A stretch of 41,800 bases of DNA from an uncultured Bacillota bacterium (GCA_949295785.1 CASFMJ010000086.1:1-41800), one strand, 5' to 3'. Numbered from the stretch's first letter, positions 8,132-16,640 are shown. Notes: generated from the sequence alone by a model not told the origin. Made by a program: numbers and translations.

Positions 8132-9061
8132 TCAGCCACCGCCATCAAGTTTTCTTATAACGTCTTCAAATACCTCCGGGCGCGGACGTTCAAATTCCAT
8201 ATACTTTCCGGTGCGTGGGTGCACAAAGCCCAGCACTTTTGCATGAAGAAGCTGTCCTGATATGCCAAATGGCTGTTTTTTCGGTCCATAAAGCATATCG
8301 CCTACCAGTGGATGTTTTATGTATGCCATGTGGACACGTATCTGATGAGTTCTTCCTGTCTCAAGTCGAGCCTCGATAAGAGTATATCTGCCATATCTTT
8401 TCATCACCTGCCAGTGGGTCACCGCATGTCTGCCACCATCTGTCACCGCCTGTCTCAGCCGATTCTTAGGATCTCTGCCAAGAGGCAGTGAAACCGTGCC
8501 GCTGTCTTCTGTAAAATTATTAAAAACAAGAGCCTCATATTTTCTTGTCATTTCATGATTCGCCAGCTGATGTGAAAGGCCCTCATGGGTTTCGTCATTC
8601 TTTGCTATCACTAACAGTCCACTGGTATCTTTGTCTATTCTGTGAACAATACCGGGTCTTATCACACCATTGATGGATGAAAGGCTTTCTCCACAGTGAT
8701 ATATGCAGGCATTTACAAGGGTTCCGCTTTCATTTCCTGCAGCAGGGTGGACCACCATTCCCCGTGGTTTGTTTACCACCAGAAGATCTTTATCCTCATA
8801 TACAATATCAAGAGGTATATCCTCACCTGCAGCTTCCAGCTGTCTGGGAGGAGGTATTGTCACTGAAATACTGTCACCCTGACACACTTTATATTTTTTT
8901 GTCAGGCACACGTTGCCATTTATCATGACATTGCCCTGTTCCACGAGTTTCTGAATATAACTTCGTGAAACTTCCTCAAGTTGCAAAGAAAGCACTAAAT
9001 CGAGTCTAGTGCTTTGATTTTCTTTATCTGCTGTAAATGTATATGTACGAGATTCTTCCAT
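8132..9061 (-). CDS. rluD: RluA/RluD-family rRNA pseudouridine synthase
   Basis: Converts uridine to pseudouridine in rRNA. It has an N-terminal S4-like RNA-binding domain (TRLDLVLSLQLEEVSRSYIQK, about residues 18-38) and the catalytic motif HRIDKDTSGLL with the catalytic Asp near residue 144. RTHQIRVHM follows near residue 240. The 309-residue length fits RluD rather than the shorter single-domain synthases. The lspA-rluD order is the standard Firmicutes one. RluA-family paralogues are hard to separate by eye, so the exact target uridines are not certain. Confidence 0.9.
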   Translation of the reverse strand: MEESRTYTFTADKENQSTRLDLVLSLQLEEVSRSYIQKLVEQGNVMINGNVCLTKKYKVCQGDSISVTIPPPRQLEAAGEDIPLDIVYEDKDLLVVNKPRGMVVHPAAGNESGTLVNACIYHCGESLSSINGVIRPGIVHRIDKDTSGLLVIAKNDETHEGLSHQLANHEMTRKYEALVFNNFTEDSGTVSLPLGRDPKNRLRQAVTDGGRHAVTHWQVMKRYGRYTLIEARLETGRTHQIRVHMAYIKHPLVGDMLYGPKKQPFGISGQLLHAKVLGFVHPRTGKYMEFERPRPEVFEDVIRKLDGGG

Positions 9062-9088
9062 AGTAAAACACCTGTATTATTTTTCTTT

Positions 9089-9565
9089 TCAGGCCTGATC
9101 TCCGGCTGATGACCTTCGCGTATCTCTGTCGTAATATATCATGGTATACAGTATAAGGAATCCTGCCCCTGTGCATATACATATGTCTGCTATGTTAAAA
9201 ACCGGAAAGATTCTGAAATCAAACATGTCTGTAACATATCCCAGGATAAGTCTGTCTATCAGATTCCCTGTACCGCCTCCCAGAATAAGGGATAAAGAAA
9301 GTATAAGGCTCCAGTGACTGTCCATATGCTTTTCCATGTACCATATGGCAAACGCCATGGCTGCCAGGGGAATCACCACAAGAACCATACCCTGTCCTGC
9401 CAGTATGCTGAATGCACCGCCTCTGTTCTGTACATATGTGATATGAAACAAATCTTTTATCACCGGAACAGTCTGACCTACGTACATTACATCGCGTATC
9501 AGATATTTTAAAAACTGATCTGAAATTATAATCCCTGCTACCAATAAATACCTGAACTTTTTCAT
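9089..9565 (-). CDS. lspA: Lipoprotein signal peptidase (signal peptidase II)
   Basis: Cleaves the signal peptide of lipidated prolipoproteins in the cytoplasmic membrane. The 158-residue protein has four hydrophobic segments. The catalytic aspartates are in GGGTGNLIDR (about residues 97-106) and VFNIADICI (about 122-130), and NRGGAFSI is also present. It works on lipoproteins such as the two Liv-type binding proteins later in this window. Located between divIVA and rluD. Confidence 0.96.
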   Translation of the reverse strand: MKKFRYLLVAGIIISDQFLKYLIRDVMYVGQTVPVIKDLFHITYVQNRGGAFSILAGQGMVLVVIPLAAMAFAIWYMEKHMDSHWSLILSLSLILGGGTGNLIDRLILGYVTDMFDFRIFPVFNIADICICTGAGFLILYTMIYYDRDTRRSSAGDQA

Positions 9566-9598
9566 TTTGACACGGCCACCGAGCCGATATCCCCCTTA

Positions 9599-10180
9599 TT
9601 ATCTGAGATTGACTATGGTTTTTGAAAGATCCTGTCTGGATTCTTTCATGTTTTTTTCTTCTGATGATGACTTTTCGGTTATGCTCTCATATGTCATTGA
9701 TGCAGGCATAAACTCATTTTCAAACTCCCTGAAAAGGTCGTCGCCAAAATATGAGATGCGTTCCAGTTCTTCTTCCAGAAGTCTTTTGTATCTGCTCCTC
9801 AAAGTATCTACCTGAGAACGAAGACGGTTTCCTTCTTCAGTAAGCTTAGCCACTGATTCCCGCGCCTCTTTTTTTATGAGCGATGCCTCCATTTCTGCGT
9901 TTTTAAGAAGGGTTTCCGCCCTTCTTTCAGCACTGGCTGCTATATCGTTCATAAGAGACTTTGCTGCTTCTAACGTCTCATATACTGAAGTTTCCGTGCT
10001 GGCCTGCTGGCTCATCTGATTCCGAACCTTCTCAAGATCAGCTTTAAGCTTCTTATTTTCTCTTAACAGATTTTCCATATCGATGATTATAAGGTCAAGA
10101 AATGCATCCACTTCTTCTTCCTTATATCCTCTTACTGCCTTGGTAAATTCTTTATACTCTATATCAGCAGGTGTTATCAT
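9599..10180 (-). CDS. divIVA: DivIVA-family cell division/polarity protein
   Basis: DivIVA is a membrane-curvature-binding coiled-coil scaffold at poles and septa. The product begins MITPADIEYKEFTKAVRGYKEEEVDAF, where the first stretch is the membrane-binding N-terminus. A long coiled coil covers about residues 35-150, broken by a Ser/Thr-rich linker. The frame is open to 10216, but homology favours the ATG at 10180 (193 residues); GGAGG lies about 13 nt upstream, slightly far. Part of the sepF-yggT-divIVA-lspA set; the ylmH gene often found just before divIVA is missing. Confidence 0.93.
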   Translation of the reverse strand: MITPADIEYKEFTKAVRGYKEEEVDAFLDLIIIDMENLLRENKKLKADLEKVRNQMSQQASTETSVYETLEAAKSLMNDIAASAERRAETLLKNAEMEASLIKKEARESVAKLTEEGNRLRSQVDTLRSRYKRLLEEELERISYFGDDLFREFENEFMPASMTYESITEKSSSEEKNMKESRQDLSKTIVNLR

Positions 10181-10224
10181 CGTTTTCTCATTTCCTCCCC
10201 GGATTTCAAAATGCAAAATGTGAT

Positions 10225-10506
10225 TTAAAAAAACATGACTATCAGTCTTACCAGCAAATTGCCTGCTATTTCTATAACCAGCATGGCAAGAAGCACAGAA
10301 AAATCAAACATGCCTGTATTAAAACGGCTCAAAAGCTTTCTGAAAGGAAGCACAATGGGTTCGGTAAACCTCAGCAGCGCTCCGTAAATCTTTCCCACAG
10401 GGCTGTACATATCCCTGACAAACCAGCTCATCAAAGCCCTTATTACCAGTAGTGTAACTAAAATGTTACAGAACATATATATGGCATAAATAAACGTTAT
10501 CTTCAT
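10225..10506 (-). CDS. yggT: YggT family membrane protein
   Basis: A 93-residue membrane protein with two hydrophobic segments, at about residues 3-24 and 68-92, separated by a loop containing RALMSWFVRDMYSPVGKIYGALLRFTEPIVLPFR. The TEP..LPFR motif is typical of YggT (YlmG). The family is linked to division or turgor tolerance, but its biochemical role is not settled. Directly downstream of sepF. Confidence 0.92.
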   Translation of the reverse strand: MKITFIYAIYMFCNILVTLLVIRALMSWFVRDMYSPVGKIYGALLRFTEPIVLPFRKLLSRFNTGMFDFSVLLAMLVIEIAGNLLVRLIVMFF

Positions 10507-10521
10507 AATTTACTTATTTTT

Positions 10522-11013
10522 TCATCTCCAGGGGTTTTTATGTCCCCCGAAATCAAATCCCCTTTCGTCTTGATTGGCGGCAATATCCACGCTTTCAGGC
10601 GCAAATATGAATATATTGTTAGCCACTTTCTGCACATTGCCGTTTAAAGCATATGTAGCTCCGCTGAGAAAATCAAAGATTTTTTTTGCGGTTTCAGTCT
10701 CAATCTTCTCCAGATTTATTATCACAGGTCTTCTGCCTTTAAGGCTGTCAACCAGCTTGGGACACTCGTCAAAGCTTTTAGGCTCTATGACCACCAGTTT
10801 AAAAGCGCTGGTGCCTGCCACTGATATTCTTCTTTCAATAGGAACTGCCTTTGTCGTATCGCCCATTGCTTTAGGTGCCCTGTATTCAGTCTGAGGCTTG
10901 CGGATTGTCTCTCGTGAGATTCTCTCCTTTTCTGCCTCAAGTTCTTCTTCATCAAATTCATCTTCTACTTCTTCAATGCCTACAAGCTTTTTGAAAGTAT
11001 CTGAAATTCCCAT
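10522..11013 (-). CDS. sepF: Cell division protein SepF
   Basis: SepF tethers FtsZ to the membrane and bundles its filaments. It has the N-terminal membrane-targeting helix MGISDTFKKLVGI, an acidic/charged linker of about 50 residues, and the folded C-terminal domain with KLVVIEPKSFDECPKLVDSL, RRPVIINLEKIE and RIFDFLSGATYAL-like sequence. Length 163 residues is normal. The start has GAGGA upstream. SepF takes over FtsA-like anchoring in organisms lacking FtsA. Confidence 0.96.
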   Translation of the reverse strand: MGISDTFKKLVGIEEVEDEFDEEELEAEKERISRETIRKPQTEYRAPKAMGDTTKAVPIERRISVAGTSAFKLVVIEPKSFDECPKLVDSLKGRRPVIINLEKIETETAKKIFDFLSGATYALNGNVQKVANNIFIFAPESVDIAANQDERGFDFGGHKNPWR

Positions 11014-11036
11014 GTCAATATTTTCCTCCTCGTATT

Positions 11037-11741
11037 TTAACCCATTTTTTTGGAATAATCTCTCGCACCGAATATGGATGTACCTACACGGATAAGATTT
11101 GATCCTTCTTCGATAGCCACTTCAAAATCGTTGGACATTCCCATTGACAGATATTTAAAGTCAAGGTTGGGATTTTCTATATTCTTATATGTGTCAAACA
11201 ACTTTTTCACTTCAGCAAAATACACTCTTGCGTCATCAGGATTATCCTCGAAAGGAGCTATGCACATTAATCCCCTTATCCTTACATTGGGGCACTGCTG
11301 CAGTATATCATGGATCATGTCACCTGTCTGATCCGTGGTTATACCGAATTTGCTCTCCTCCATGGCCGAATTGACCTGAATGAGTATATCCATAACAAGG
11401 CCATGCTGAGCAGCTCTCTTATCTATTTCTTTTGCAAGATGAAGTGAGTCAACAGAGTGTATCATGGAAACCTTGTCTATTATATATTTTACCTTATTTG
11501 TCTGAAGATGACCTATGAGATGCCAGCGTACCGGTTTTACCTTCTCATATTTGTCCATTATCTCCTGTACTTTGTTTTCTCCTATATCAGTGATACCACA
11601 GTCTATGGCCTCATTTATCTCCTCTGCCGAATGAAGCTTTGTGACTGCCACAAGCAGGACATCATCACCGCTGCGCCCTGATCTTTCTGCTGCTTGTGCC
11701 TTAAGCTGCTGTATATATTTTATATTTTCGCCGATAGACAT
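11037..11741 (-). CDS. yggS: YggS-family pyridoxal phosphate homeostasis protein
   Basis: A fold-type III PLP-binding protein (alanine racemase N-terminal-like barrel) that controls vitamin B6 balance without a known catalytic reaction. The PLP lysine is in VLLVAVTKLHSAEEI near residue 35; DIGENKVQE, HLIGHLQTNK and YLSMGMSNDFEVAI follow. The ATG at 11741 has AGAGGTG upstream and is preferred over an in-frame GTG 9 nt earlier. Its position next to sepF (as ylmE) is conserved in Firmicutes. Confidence 0.95.
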   Translation of the reverse strand: MSIGENIKYIQQLKAQAAERSGRSGDDVLLVAVTKLHSAEEINEAIDCGITDIGENKVQEIMDKYEKVKPVRWHLIGHLQTNKVKYIIDKVSMIHSVDSLHLAKEIDKRAAQHGLVMDILIQVNSAMEESKFGITTDQTGDMIHDILQQCPNVRIRGLMCIAPFEDNPDDARVYFAEVKKLFDTYKNIENPNLDFKYLSMGMSNDFEVAIEEGSNLIRVGTSIFGARDYSKKMG

Positions 11742-11762
11742 TTTTATCACCTCTTGTCTTCT

Positions 11763-12683
11763 TTATTTTCCGGCTTTAAGTATTTCATCATATGAGCTTA
11801 CCGATTCTACCCGGTTGCCTTTACTGTCGTAAAAAAAGTTTTTTTCTACTACAGTCTTACCATCTTGTGAGGACAGAATATTTACAGGAGTAAAGTTCTC
11901 ATTGCCGAACTTGTCCACAACATATACTCCTTTTACACCATCTTTTTCTGAAATACTGTCTGTTTCAAGAATTATGCCGCTGTTTCTGGATGCTACGATG
12001 ACACAGTCTTTTATCCTGTATCTGTCAAAATCCTTATATGTCCTGTTACATGACAGTACGATCTGCACTTCTTTACCCTGTTTGGTTATGCTTTCCACTG
12101 TCATCTGAATCTCTGTATTTTCATCGGGCTGAACCTGCACCGTACTCCCCTGGCTGATACCGGAAGACTCCTCTTCATCGGTCCAGTAGACAAGATACCA
12201 GTTTTCGTCTATGATCTTAAAGATAACGTCACCTGACTGGACACTGCCGGATGCTGCATCTTTCACAGAGGCTTTTGCGTCACGATACTCAGATATGAAC
12301 GTGCTTTTAAGGTTGCTTATTCCATCCGGGGTTATTTTGCTTTCGTATCCGTCATAGCAGTAACTGACTATGCCTCTTTGGGCATTGGTCACGGTATCTG
12401 AACCTATAGCGGCAATATCCGTACCCTTACGCACAAGAGCACCGCTTTCGGCTTTTCTTTCAACTTTTCCCCCGGCAGAAGCTTTATATACATTTTCATT
12501 CCTTACAAAAACACACCGGGCTTCTTCTTTTACCTCTAAAATCCCGTATTCAGCAGTATATGTCTGGGTAAAAATATCCGTGACTTTTGGTACTATATAT
12601 ATTATTGCATAAAGGATAACAAACAGTACAGCAAACAGAGCCACGCCTTTTCTGGCTGTAAAATTTATCTTTGTCTTTTTCAT
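11763..12683 (-). CDS. HlyD-like membrane-anchored protein of the division cluster
   Basis: A 306-residue protein with a short basic N-terminus, one membrane segment (about residues 14-32, ALFAVLFVILYAIIYIV) and an extracytoplasmic region. The first part of that region reads like a barrel-sandwich hybrid, with ASAGGKVERKAESGALVRKGTDIAAI near residue 68-93, as in HlyD-type adaptor proteins. No exporter ATPase or permease is beside it. Clostridia often carry such a gene just ahead of yggS-sepF; its role is unknown, plausibly in the envelope or septum. It starts an operon with its own promoter right after trmD. Confidence 0.75.
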   Translation of the reverse strand: MKKTKINFTARKGVALFAVLFVILYAIIYIVPKVTDIFTQTYTAEYGILEVKEEARCVFVRNENVYKASAGGKVERKAESGALVRKGTDIAAIGSDTVTNAQRGIVSYCYDGYESKITPDGISNLKSTFISEYRDAKASVKDAASGSVQSGDVIFKIIDENWYLVYWTDEEESSGISQGSTVQVQPDENTEIQMTVESITKQGKEVQIVLSCNRTYKDFDRYRIKDCVIVASRNSGIILETDSISEKDGVKGVYVVDKFGNENFTPVNILSSQDGKTVVEKNFFYDSKGNRVESVSSYDEILKAGK

Positions 12684-12699
12684 TTTTTCCTCTCAGAGT

Positions 12700-12728
12700 A
12701 TTCTATCACAAAATATTGTGTAATACAA
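12700..12728 (-). promoter_or_regulatory. Promoter of the division operon with an inverted repeat in its spacer
   Basis: Minus-strand TTGTAT (12723-12728), 17-bp spacer, TAGAAT (12700-12705) preceded by TGA (extended -10). The spacer contains a perfect inverted repeat CACAA-N4-TTGTG (12707-12720), a likely repressor site. It sits in the 50-nt gap between trmD and the HlyD-like gene. Confidence 0.65.
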
Positions 12729-12733
12729 CAGGA

Positions 12734-13477
12734 CTAAAAGGGTTTTGCCACAACCTTTTCCAATATTTTTTTCTCATCTTTAGTAAGATTTTTTTCTCTT
12801 TCAAGATAAGCTTTCCATAGGTCCGGCCTGCGTTTTCTGGTCAGTATAAGGGCATTTTCATACTGCCAGAGATGTATCATTTTGTGGTTTCCGCTGGTAA
12901 GAACTTCCGGAACTTCCATATCTTTATAATTTCTCGGCTTGGTATACTGATCACACTCCAAAAGCCCCGAATATATGGACTCATCACTTGTGGAAAGTTC
13001 ATTTCCCAGCACATCAGGCAGAAAGCGCGCCACCGCATCCACAAGTACCATTGCCGGAAGCTCGCCTCCTGTGAGTATATAGTCTCCTATGGAGATTTCT
13101 TCCATGTTCCAGTAATCTATTGCTCTCTGATCCACTCCTTCGTAATGGCCGCACAGTATCACCAGTTCTTCCTCTTCGGTCAGCTCTGTTATGAGTTCCT
13201 GATCCAGAACCCTGCCTCTTGGGGACATGTATATGACCCTTTTTTTTCCGGCTTCTGCCGCCTCTAACGCTCCGAAAATAGGGTCGGCCAGCATGACCAT
13301 TCCGGGTCCTCCTCCAAAGGGTGTGTCATCAGCCTTATTGTGTTTATCTTTGCTGTAATCTCTTATATTTATCAGATTTATATTTATTATACCTTTTTCT
13401 CCTGCTTTTCCCAGTATGCTGCTTTGGGTAACAGCTGTAAACATCTCGGGAAACAGAGTAAGTATATCTATTTTCAT
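12734..13477 (-). CDS. trmD: tRNA (guanine-N1)-methyltransferase
   Basis: Adds a methyl group from SAM to G37 of tRNAs, preventing +1 frameshifting. The trefoil-knot enzyme has MKIDILTLFPEMF at the start, DDTPFGGGPGMVM (about residues 50-62), ILCGHYEGVDQRAIDYW (about 108-124) and the SAM-binding EISIGDYILTGGELPAMVLVDA (family signature). Length 247 residues is normal. It follows rimM in the standard order. The usual next gene rplS is missing; a new promoter for the division operon begins right after the stop. Confidence 0.97.
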   Translation of the reverse strand: MKIDILTLFPEMFTAVTQSSILGKAGEKGIININLINIRDYSKDKHNKADDTPFGGGPGMVMLADPIFGALEAAEAGKKRVIYMSPRGRVLDQELITELTEEEELVILCGHYEGVDQRAIDYWNMEEISIGDYILTGGELPAMVLVDAVARFLPDVLGNELSTSDESIYSGLLECDQYTKPRNYKDMEVPEVLTSGNHKMIHLWQYENALILTRKRRPDLWKAYLEREKNLTKDEKKILEKVVAKPF

Positions 13478-13523
13478 CGGCTCATCCTCTGATTATATAT
13501 TCTTGCATGTGTCTGCTTAATTT

Positions 13524-14048
13524 TCACATACCGGGTATCAGGCCGGGAATAGGGTTTATAATCACTGCCCGTCCGGCTATGTCTACTGACATTATAAACT
13601 GCCCTACAGCAGGTATCAGGGCCTGCTGCCCGTCTTTCATATCTACCTGGTATATATCCTGGGCGCTGTTTTGGATTACATCACTTATTGTACCTATGGC
13701 ACTTGGATTTTCCTTTACAAATACATCGCACCCTATGAGATCTCTTATATAAAAAGTATCAGAAGGGAGTTCCTTCAGATCCTCTTCGGTTATTAATACG
13801 TCTGAGTCCTTAAGTGACTCTGCTTTGTTACGATCATCTATCCCTTTAAGTTTGACTATGACCATATTCTTCCGGTACCTGACGTTTTCTATTTCCAGTT
13901 CTGTTTCTTCCGGTTTTCTGCCGTTTTTTCTTATTATGAGTCTTCTGAGTTCTTCAAATCTCTCATTGCTGTCACAATAGTGATATATTTTCACTTCCCC
14001 CTTAAGGGCAACAGCGTTTACTATTTTTCCTATGTGTATTTTTTCCAT
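13524..14048 (-). CDS. rimM: 16S rRNA processing protein RimM
   Basis: Assembly factor for the 30S head domain that binds S19. It has an N-terminal beta-barrel (IHIGKIVNAVALKGEVKIYH) and a C-terminal PRC barrel with YIRDLIGCDVF and QALIPAVGQFI. The frame is open to 14177, but homology places the start at the ATG at 14048 (174 residues). This start lacks a good Shine-Dalgarno; only GAAAGAT precedes it. The upstream open frame runs through a highly structured spacer, so the extension is unlikely to be translated. Confidence 0.93.
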   Translation of the reverse strand: MEKIHIGKIVNAVALKGEVKIYHYCDSNERFEELRRLIIRKNGRKPEETELEIENVRYRKNMVIVKLKGIDDRNKAESLKDSDVLITEEDLKELPSDTFYIRDLIGCDVFVKENPSAIGTISDVIQNSAQDIYQVDMKDGQQALIPAVGQFIMSVDIAGRAVIINPIPGLIPGM

Positions 14049-14092
14049 ATTATCTTTCATCTTTTTCATATGGCAATGGTGTTTTTGATATT

Positions 14093-14206
14093 TTGCTGCA
14101 AAACCGCAGCAATGATTACACCACACTGCTGAGATTGCAACAGGAATCGGCCTGTCACGCAATGTCAATATAGGCACATAAATACCTGAGGTAAATATGT
14201 GCCTAT
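14093..14206 (-). other. Structured khpA-rimM spacer (three hairpins)
   Basis: Within a polycistronic operon, a 169-nt spacer holds three strong inverted repeats. First, TTGCTGC / GCAGCAA with a 6-nt loop (14093-14112). Second, ATTGC / GCAAT (14134-14138, 14159-14163) enclosing ACAGG / CCTGT (14140-14144, 14151-14155). Third, ATAGGCACATA / TATGTGCCTAT (14170-14180, 14196-14206), perfect over 11 bp, enclosing TACCT / AGGTA. None is followed by a T run on the minus strand, so they are not ordinary terminators. They could be an mRNA processing or stability element, a structured RNA or a small repeat element. Confidence 0.6.
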
Positions 14207-14217
14207 TTATTTAAAAA

Positions 14218-14451
14218 TTATTCTTTCACTATTTCAACTGTCACTTTTTTATTTTCCTTAGTGGCTGCGGCATTGACAACAGTACGGAAAGCCTTTGCAA
14301 TTCTGCCCTGCTTGCCGATCACCTTTCCCATATCGCCGGGATCTACTTTCAGGCGTATGACGGTTCCCTGACGGCCTTCTGTTTCTGACACCTCAACGCC
14401 ATCGGGATTGTCAACAAGTGACTTTGCGATAGCTTCAACCAATTTAGTCAT
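14218..14451 (-). CDS. khpA: KH-domain RNA-binding protein KhpA
   Basis: A 77-residue single KH domain protein. The KH signature GKVIGKQGRIAKAFRTVVNAAA (GxxG loop GKQG) is near residues 42-60. KhpA in Gram-positives partners with KhpB and binds many RNAs, affecting cell elongation and sRNA biology. It lies directly after rpsP, the conserved order. Confidence 0.94.
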   Translation of the reverse strand: MTKLVEAIAKSLVDNPDGVEVSETEGRQGTVIRLKVDPGDMGKVIGKQGRIAKAFRTVVNAAATKENKKVTVEIVKE

Positions 14452-14471
14452 TAGAGTTCACCGCTTTCCTG

Positions 14472-14714
14472 CTATTTTATTATTCCGGTCTTCTTGAACA
14501 GAGCCTTTACAGTGTCAGTAGGCTGTGCTCCGTTTGAGAGCCATTTCTGTGCCAGTTCTTCGTTGATTTTTATTTCCTTGGGCTCAGTCATGGGGTTGTA
14601 ATATCCCAGCTCTTCAATGAATCTTCCGTCTCTTGGAGCTCTCACGTCAGCTACTACGATTCTGTAAAAAGGCTTCTTATGTGCTCCCATTCTCTTTAAT
14701 CTGATCTTTACCAT
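14472..14714 (-). CDS. rpsP: 30S ribosomal protein S16
   Basis: Small-subunit protein needed for 30S assembly. [21 protein letters not shown] and [14 protein letters not shown] are diagnostic; 80 residues is normal. Good Shine-Dalgarno (AAGGAGG). Between ffh and khpA, as is usual. Confidence 0.98.
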   Translation of the reverse strand: MVKIRLKRMGAHKKPFYRIVVADVRAPRDGRFIEELGYYNPMTEPKEIKINEELAQKWLSNGAQPTDTVKALFKKTGIIK

Positions 14715-14729
14715 TTTGTTTCTTCCTCC

Positions 14730-16070
14730 TTAAAACAATCCTTTAAATTTTTTATTCTTTTTCATAAAGCCGGGATTTGCAAACTGCTTCATCAGTTTTT
14801 TTGTATCCTCATACTTTTTTATCAGGTTATTGATTTTGCTTACGGGCTGTCCGGAACCTGCCGCTATCCTTCTGCGCCTGCTGGCGTTGAGTATCTTCGG
14901 ATCACGGCGTTCTTCAGGAGTCATGGAATATATTATGGCTTCCATCTGTTTCAGTTCTTTTTCCCCTTTTTCTATTTCGTCTTCACTGATTTTTTTCCCT
15001 CCGAGACCCGGCATCATTTCCAGCATCTTGCCCAGACCGCCCATCTTCTGCATCTGCGCCATCTGTTCCAGATAGTCTTCCAGAGTGAATTCATTTTTGC
15101 GAAGCTTTTTCTCCAGCTTGGCAGCCTGTTCATCATCATAACTTTCCTGGGCTTTTTCTATGAGGGAAAGCATATCTCCCATGCCCAGTATCCTGCCTGC
15201 CATCCTGTCAGGATGGAAGGGTTCCAGTGCGTCCAGTTTTTCTCCCATACCAACAAATTTTATGGGTTTTCCTGTGACTTTCTTTGCCGAAAGGGCCGCA
15301 CCGCCTCTGGAATCTCCGTCCAGCTTGGTCATTATGATTCCGTCTATGCCCAGCTTGTCATTAAAGCCTTCTGCTGCATTGACGGCATCCTGACCTGTCA
15401 GGGCATCTACCACAAGAAGTATCTCATGGGGCTTTACAGCTTTTTTGATGCGAGCCAGTTCCTCCATCAGCTCCTCGTCTATCTGAAGCCGTCCTGCCGT
15501 ATCCACAATCAGTACGTCTCTGCCCTTTCTTTCTGCTTCATTGCGGGCATTGAGTGCTATTTCTTCGGCATTTTTATTATCTCTTTCCGTATATACGGGA
15601 ACATCTGCCGACGCTCCCACCACTTCCAGCTGATCTATAGCAGCCGGCCTGTATATGTCACATGCACAGAGCATGGGTTTCTTTCCGTTTTTCTTCAGAT
15701 AAGCCGCCAGCTTTCCGCAGGTGGTCGTCTTACCTGTACCCTGAAGACCTACCATCAGAAGCACTGTAAATCCGCTGGGGGAATAGGTCAGTTTGCTTCC
15801 TGCTCCGCCCATCAGGTCTGTAAGTTCTTCGTTGACTATCTTTATGACCTGTTGCCCCGGAGTCAGACTCCCCATTACTTCGCTTCCGAGGCATTTTTCT
15901 TTTACAGATGCCACAAACTCTTTTACTATCCTGAAGTTTACATCTGCCTCAAGTAGAGCCAGCTTGACTTCTCTCATGGCGTCGTTTATGTCAGCCTCAG
16001 TGAGAACGCCTTTTCCTTTGAGTTTTTTAAATGTATTCTGAAGTTTTTCGGATAATGATTCAAATGCCAT
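14730..16070 (-). CDS. ffh: Signal recognition particle protein Ffh
   Basis: SRP54 GTPase that binds signal peptides on ribosomes and hands them to FtsY at the membrane. Domain order: N helical bundle (1-90), G domain with GLQGTGKTT (about 108-116), DTAGR (about 190-194) and TKLDGDSRGGAAL (about 248-260), then the Met-rich M domain (MAQMQKMGGLGKMLEMMPGLG and the SRP-RNA-binding RRRRIAAGSG). 446 residues is typical. Starts with GGAGG upstream; 125 nt separate it from ylxM, longer than usual, with nothing recognisable in the gap. Confidence 0.98.
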   Translation of the reverse strand: MAFESLSEKLQNTFKKLKGKGVLTEADINDAMREVKLALLEADVNFRIVKEFVASVKEKCLGSEVMGSLTPGQQVIKIVNEELTDLMGGAGSKLTYSPSGFTVLLMVGLQGTGKTTTCGKLAAYLKKNGKKPMLCACDIYRPAAIDQLEVVGASADVPVYTERDNKNAEEIALNARNEAERKGRDVLIVDTAGRLQIDEELMEELARIKKAVKPHEILLVVDALTGQDAVNAAEGFNDKLGIDGIIMTKLDGDSRGGAALSAKKVTGKPIKFVGMGEKLDALEPFHPDRMAGRILGMGDMLSLIEKAQESYDDEQAAKLEKKLRKNEFTLEDYLEQMAQMQKMGGLGKMLEMMPGLGGKKISEDEIEKGEKELKQMEAIIYSMTPEERRDPKILNASRRRRIAAGSGQPVSKINNLIKKYEDTKKLMKQFANPGFMKKNKKFKGLF

Positions 16071-16195
16071 TTTTCCTCCATAAAGCTATAATTAAGCTCT
16101 GCTCTCATGGTCTTAAACTTTTATTTTATCCCTGCATTTTTTACGGCGAAAAGGATTTAAAAGTATTTTGTCCTGTAGCTCAAGTACAGATATGC

Positions 16196-16561
16196 TCAGT
16201 CTTCCAGACTGTTCATTATATCTTTCATCCGGTTTATATGCTCTCTGGCACTGCTGCTGATTGTCTGTCCTTTTTCTATAAGGGAAAGTTCATTCCGCAG
16301 TTTTGTCAAAGCATCTTCAGTGCGGGCCAGCTTGTCTACCAGCCTGAGTTTGCTCTCATAATCAGCCAGGGCCTGTTCTGCCTTTTTTAAAGTATCGTGA
16401 ACCGCCTGCCGGGATATGCCGTATTCATCAGCTATCTCAGACAGAGACAGATTCTCCTCGTGATAAAGAGCCATCACACTGCGCTGTTTTTCGGTAAGAA
16501 GCGCTCCGTAAAAATCATAAAGAAGGCTGGCTCTGGTGATATCATTTATATCTGTTACCAT
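16196..16561 (-). CDS. ylxM: YlxM/p13-like helix-turn-helix protein
   Basis: A 121-residue protein with a sigma-70 region-4-like helix-turn-helix: LTEKQRSVMALYHEENLSLSEIADEYGISRQAVHD (about residues 19-53). It is found upstream of ffh throughout Firmicutes and is thought to influence the SRP pathway, although how is unclear. The start has AAAGGAG upstream. First gene of the ylxM-ffh-rpsP-khpA-rimM-trmD operon, behind a near-consensus promoter. Confidence 0.93.
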   Translation of the reverse strand: MVTDINDITRASLLYDFYGALLTEKQRSVMALYHEENLSLSEIADEYGISRQAVHDTLKKAEQALADYESKLRLVDKLARTEDALTKLRNELSLIEKGQTISSSAREHINRMKDIMNSLED

Positions 16562-16640
16562 ATTCTCTCCTTTTAGATGATTACTTTATATTGCAAATCT
16601 TTTAAACTCTCTGTTAAGTATTTTAACTTGACACTCAGTA

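Noticed and set aside
14049..14177. N-terminal extension of rimM of 43 residues
   Set aside because: It contains a run of Cys/His residues that briefly suggests a metal site, but it runs through strong hairpins, has no Shine-Dalgarno and is absent from the RimM family.
15213..15956. A 247-residue plus-strand frame opposite ffh
   Set aside because: Shadow of ffh; no start signal and no family resemblance.
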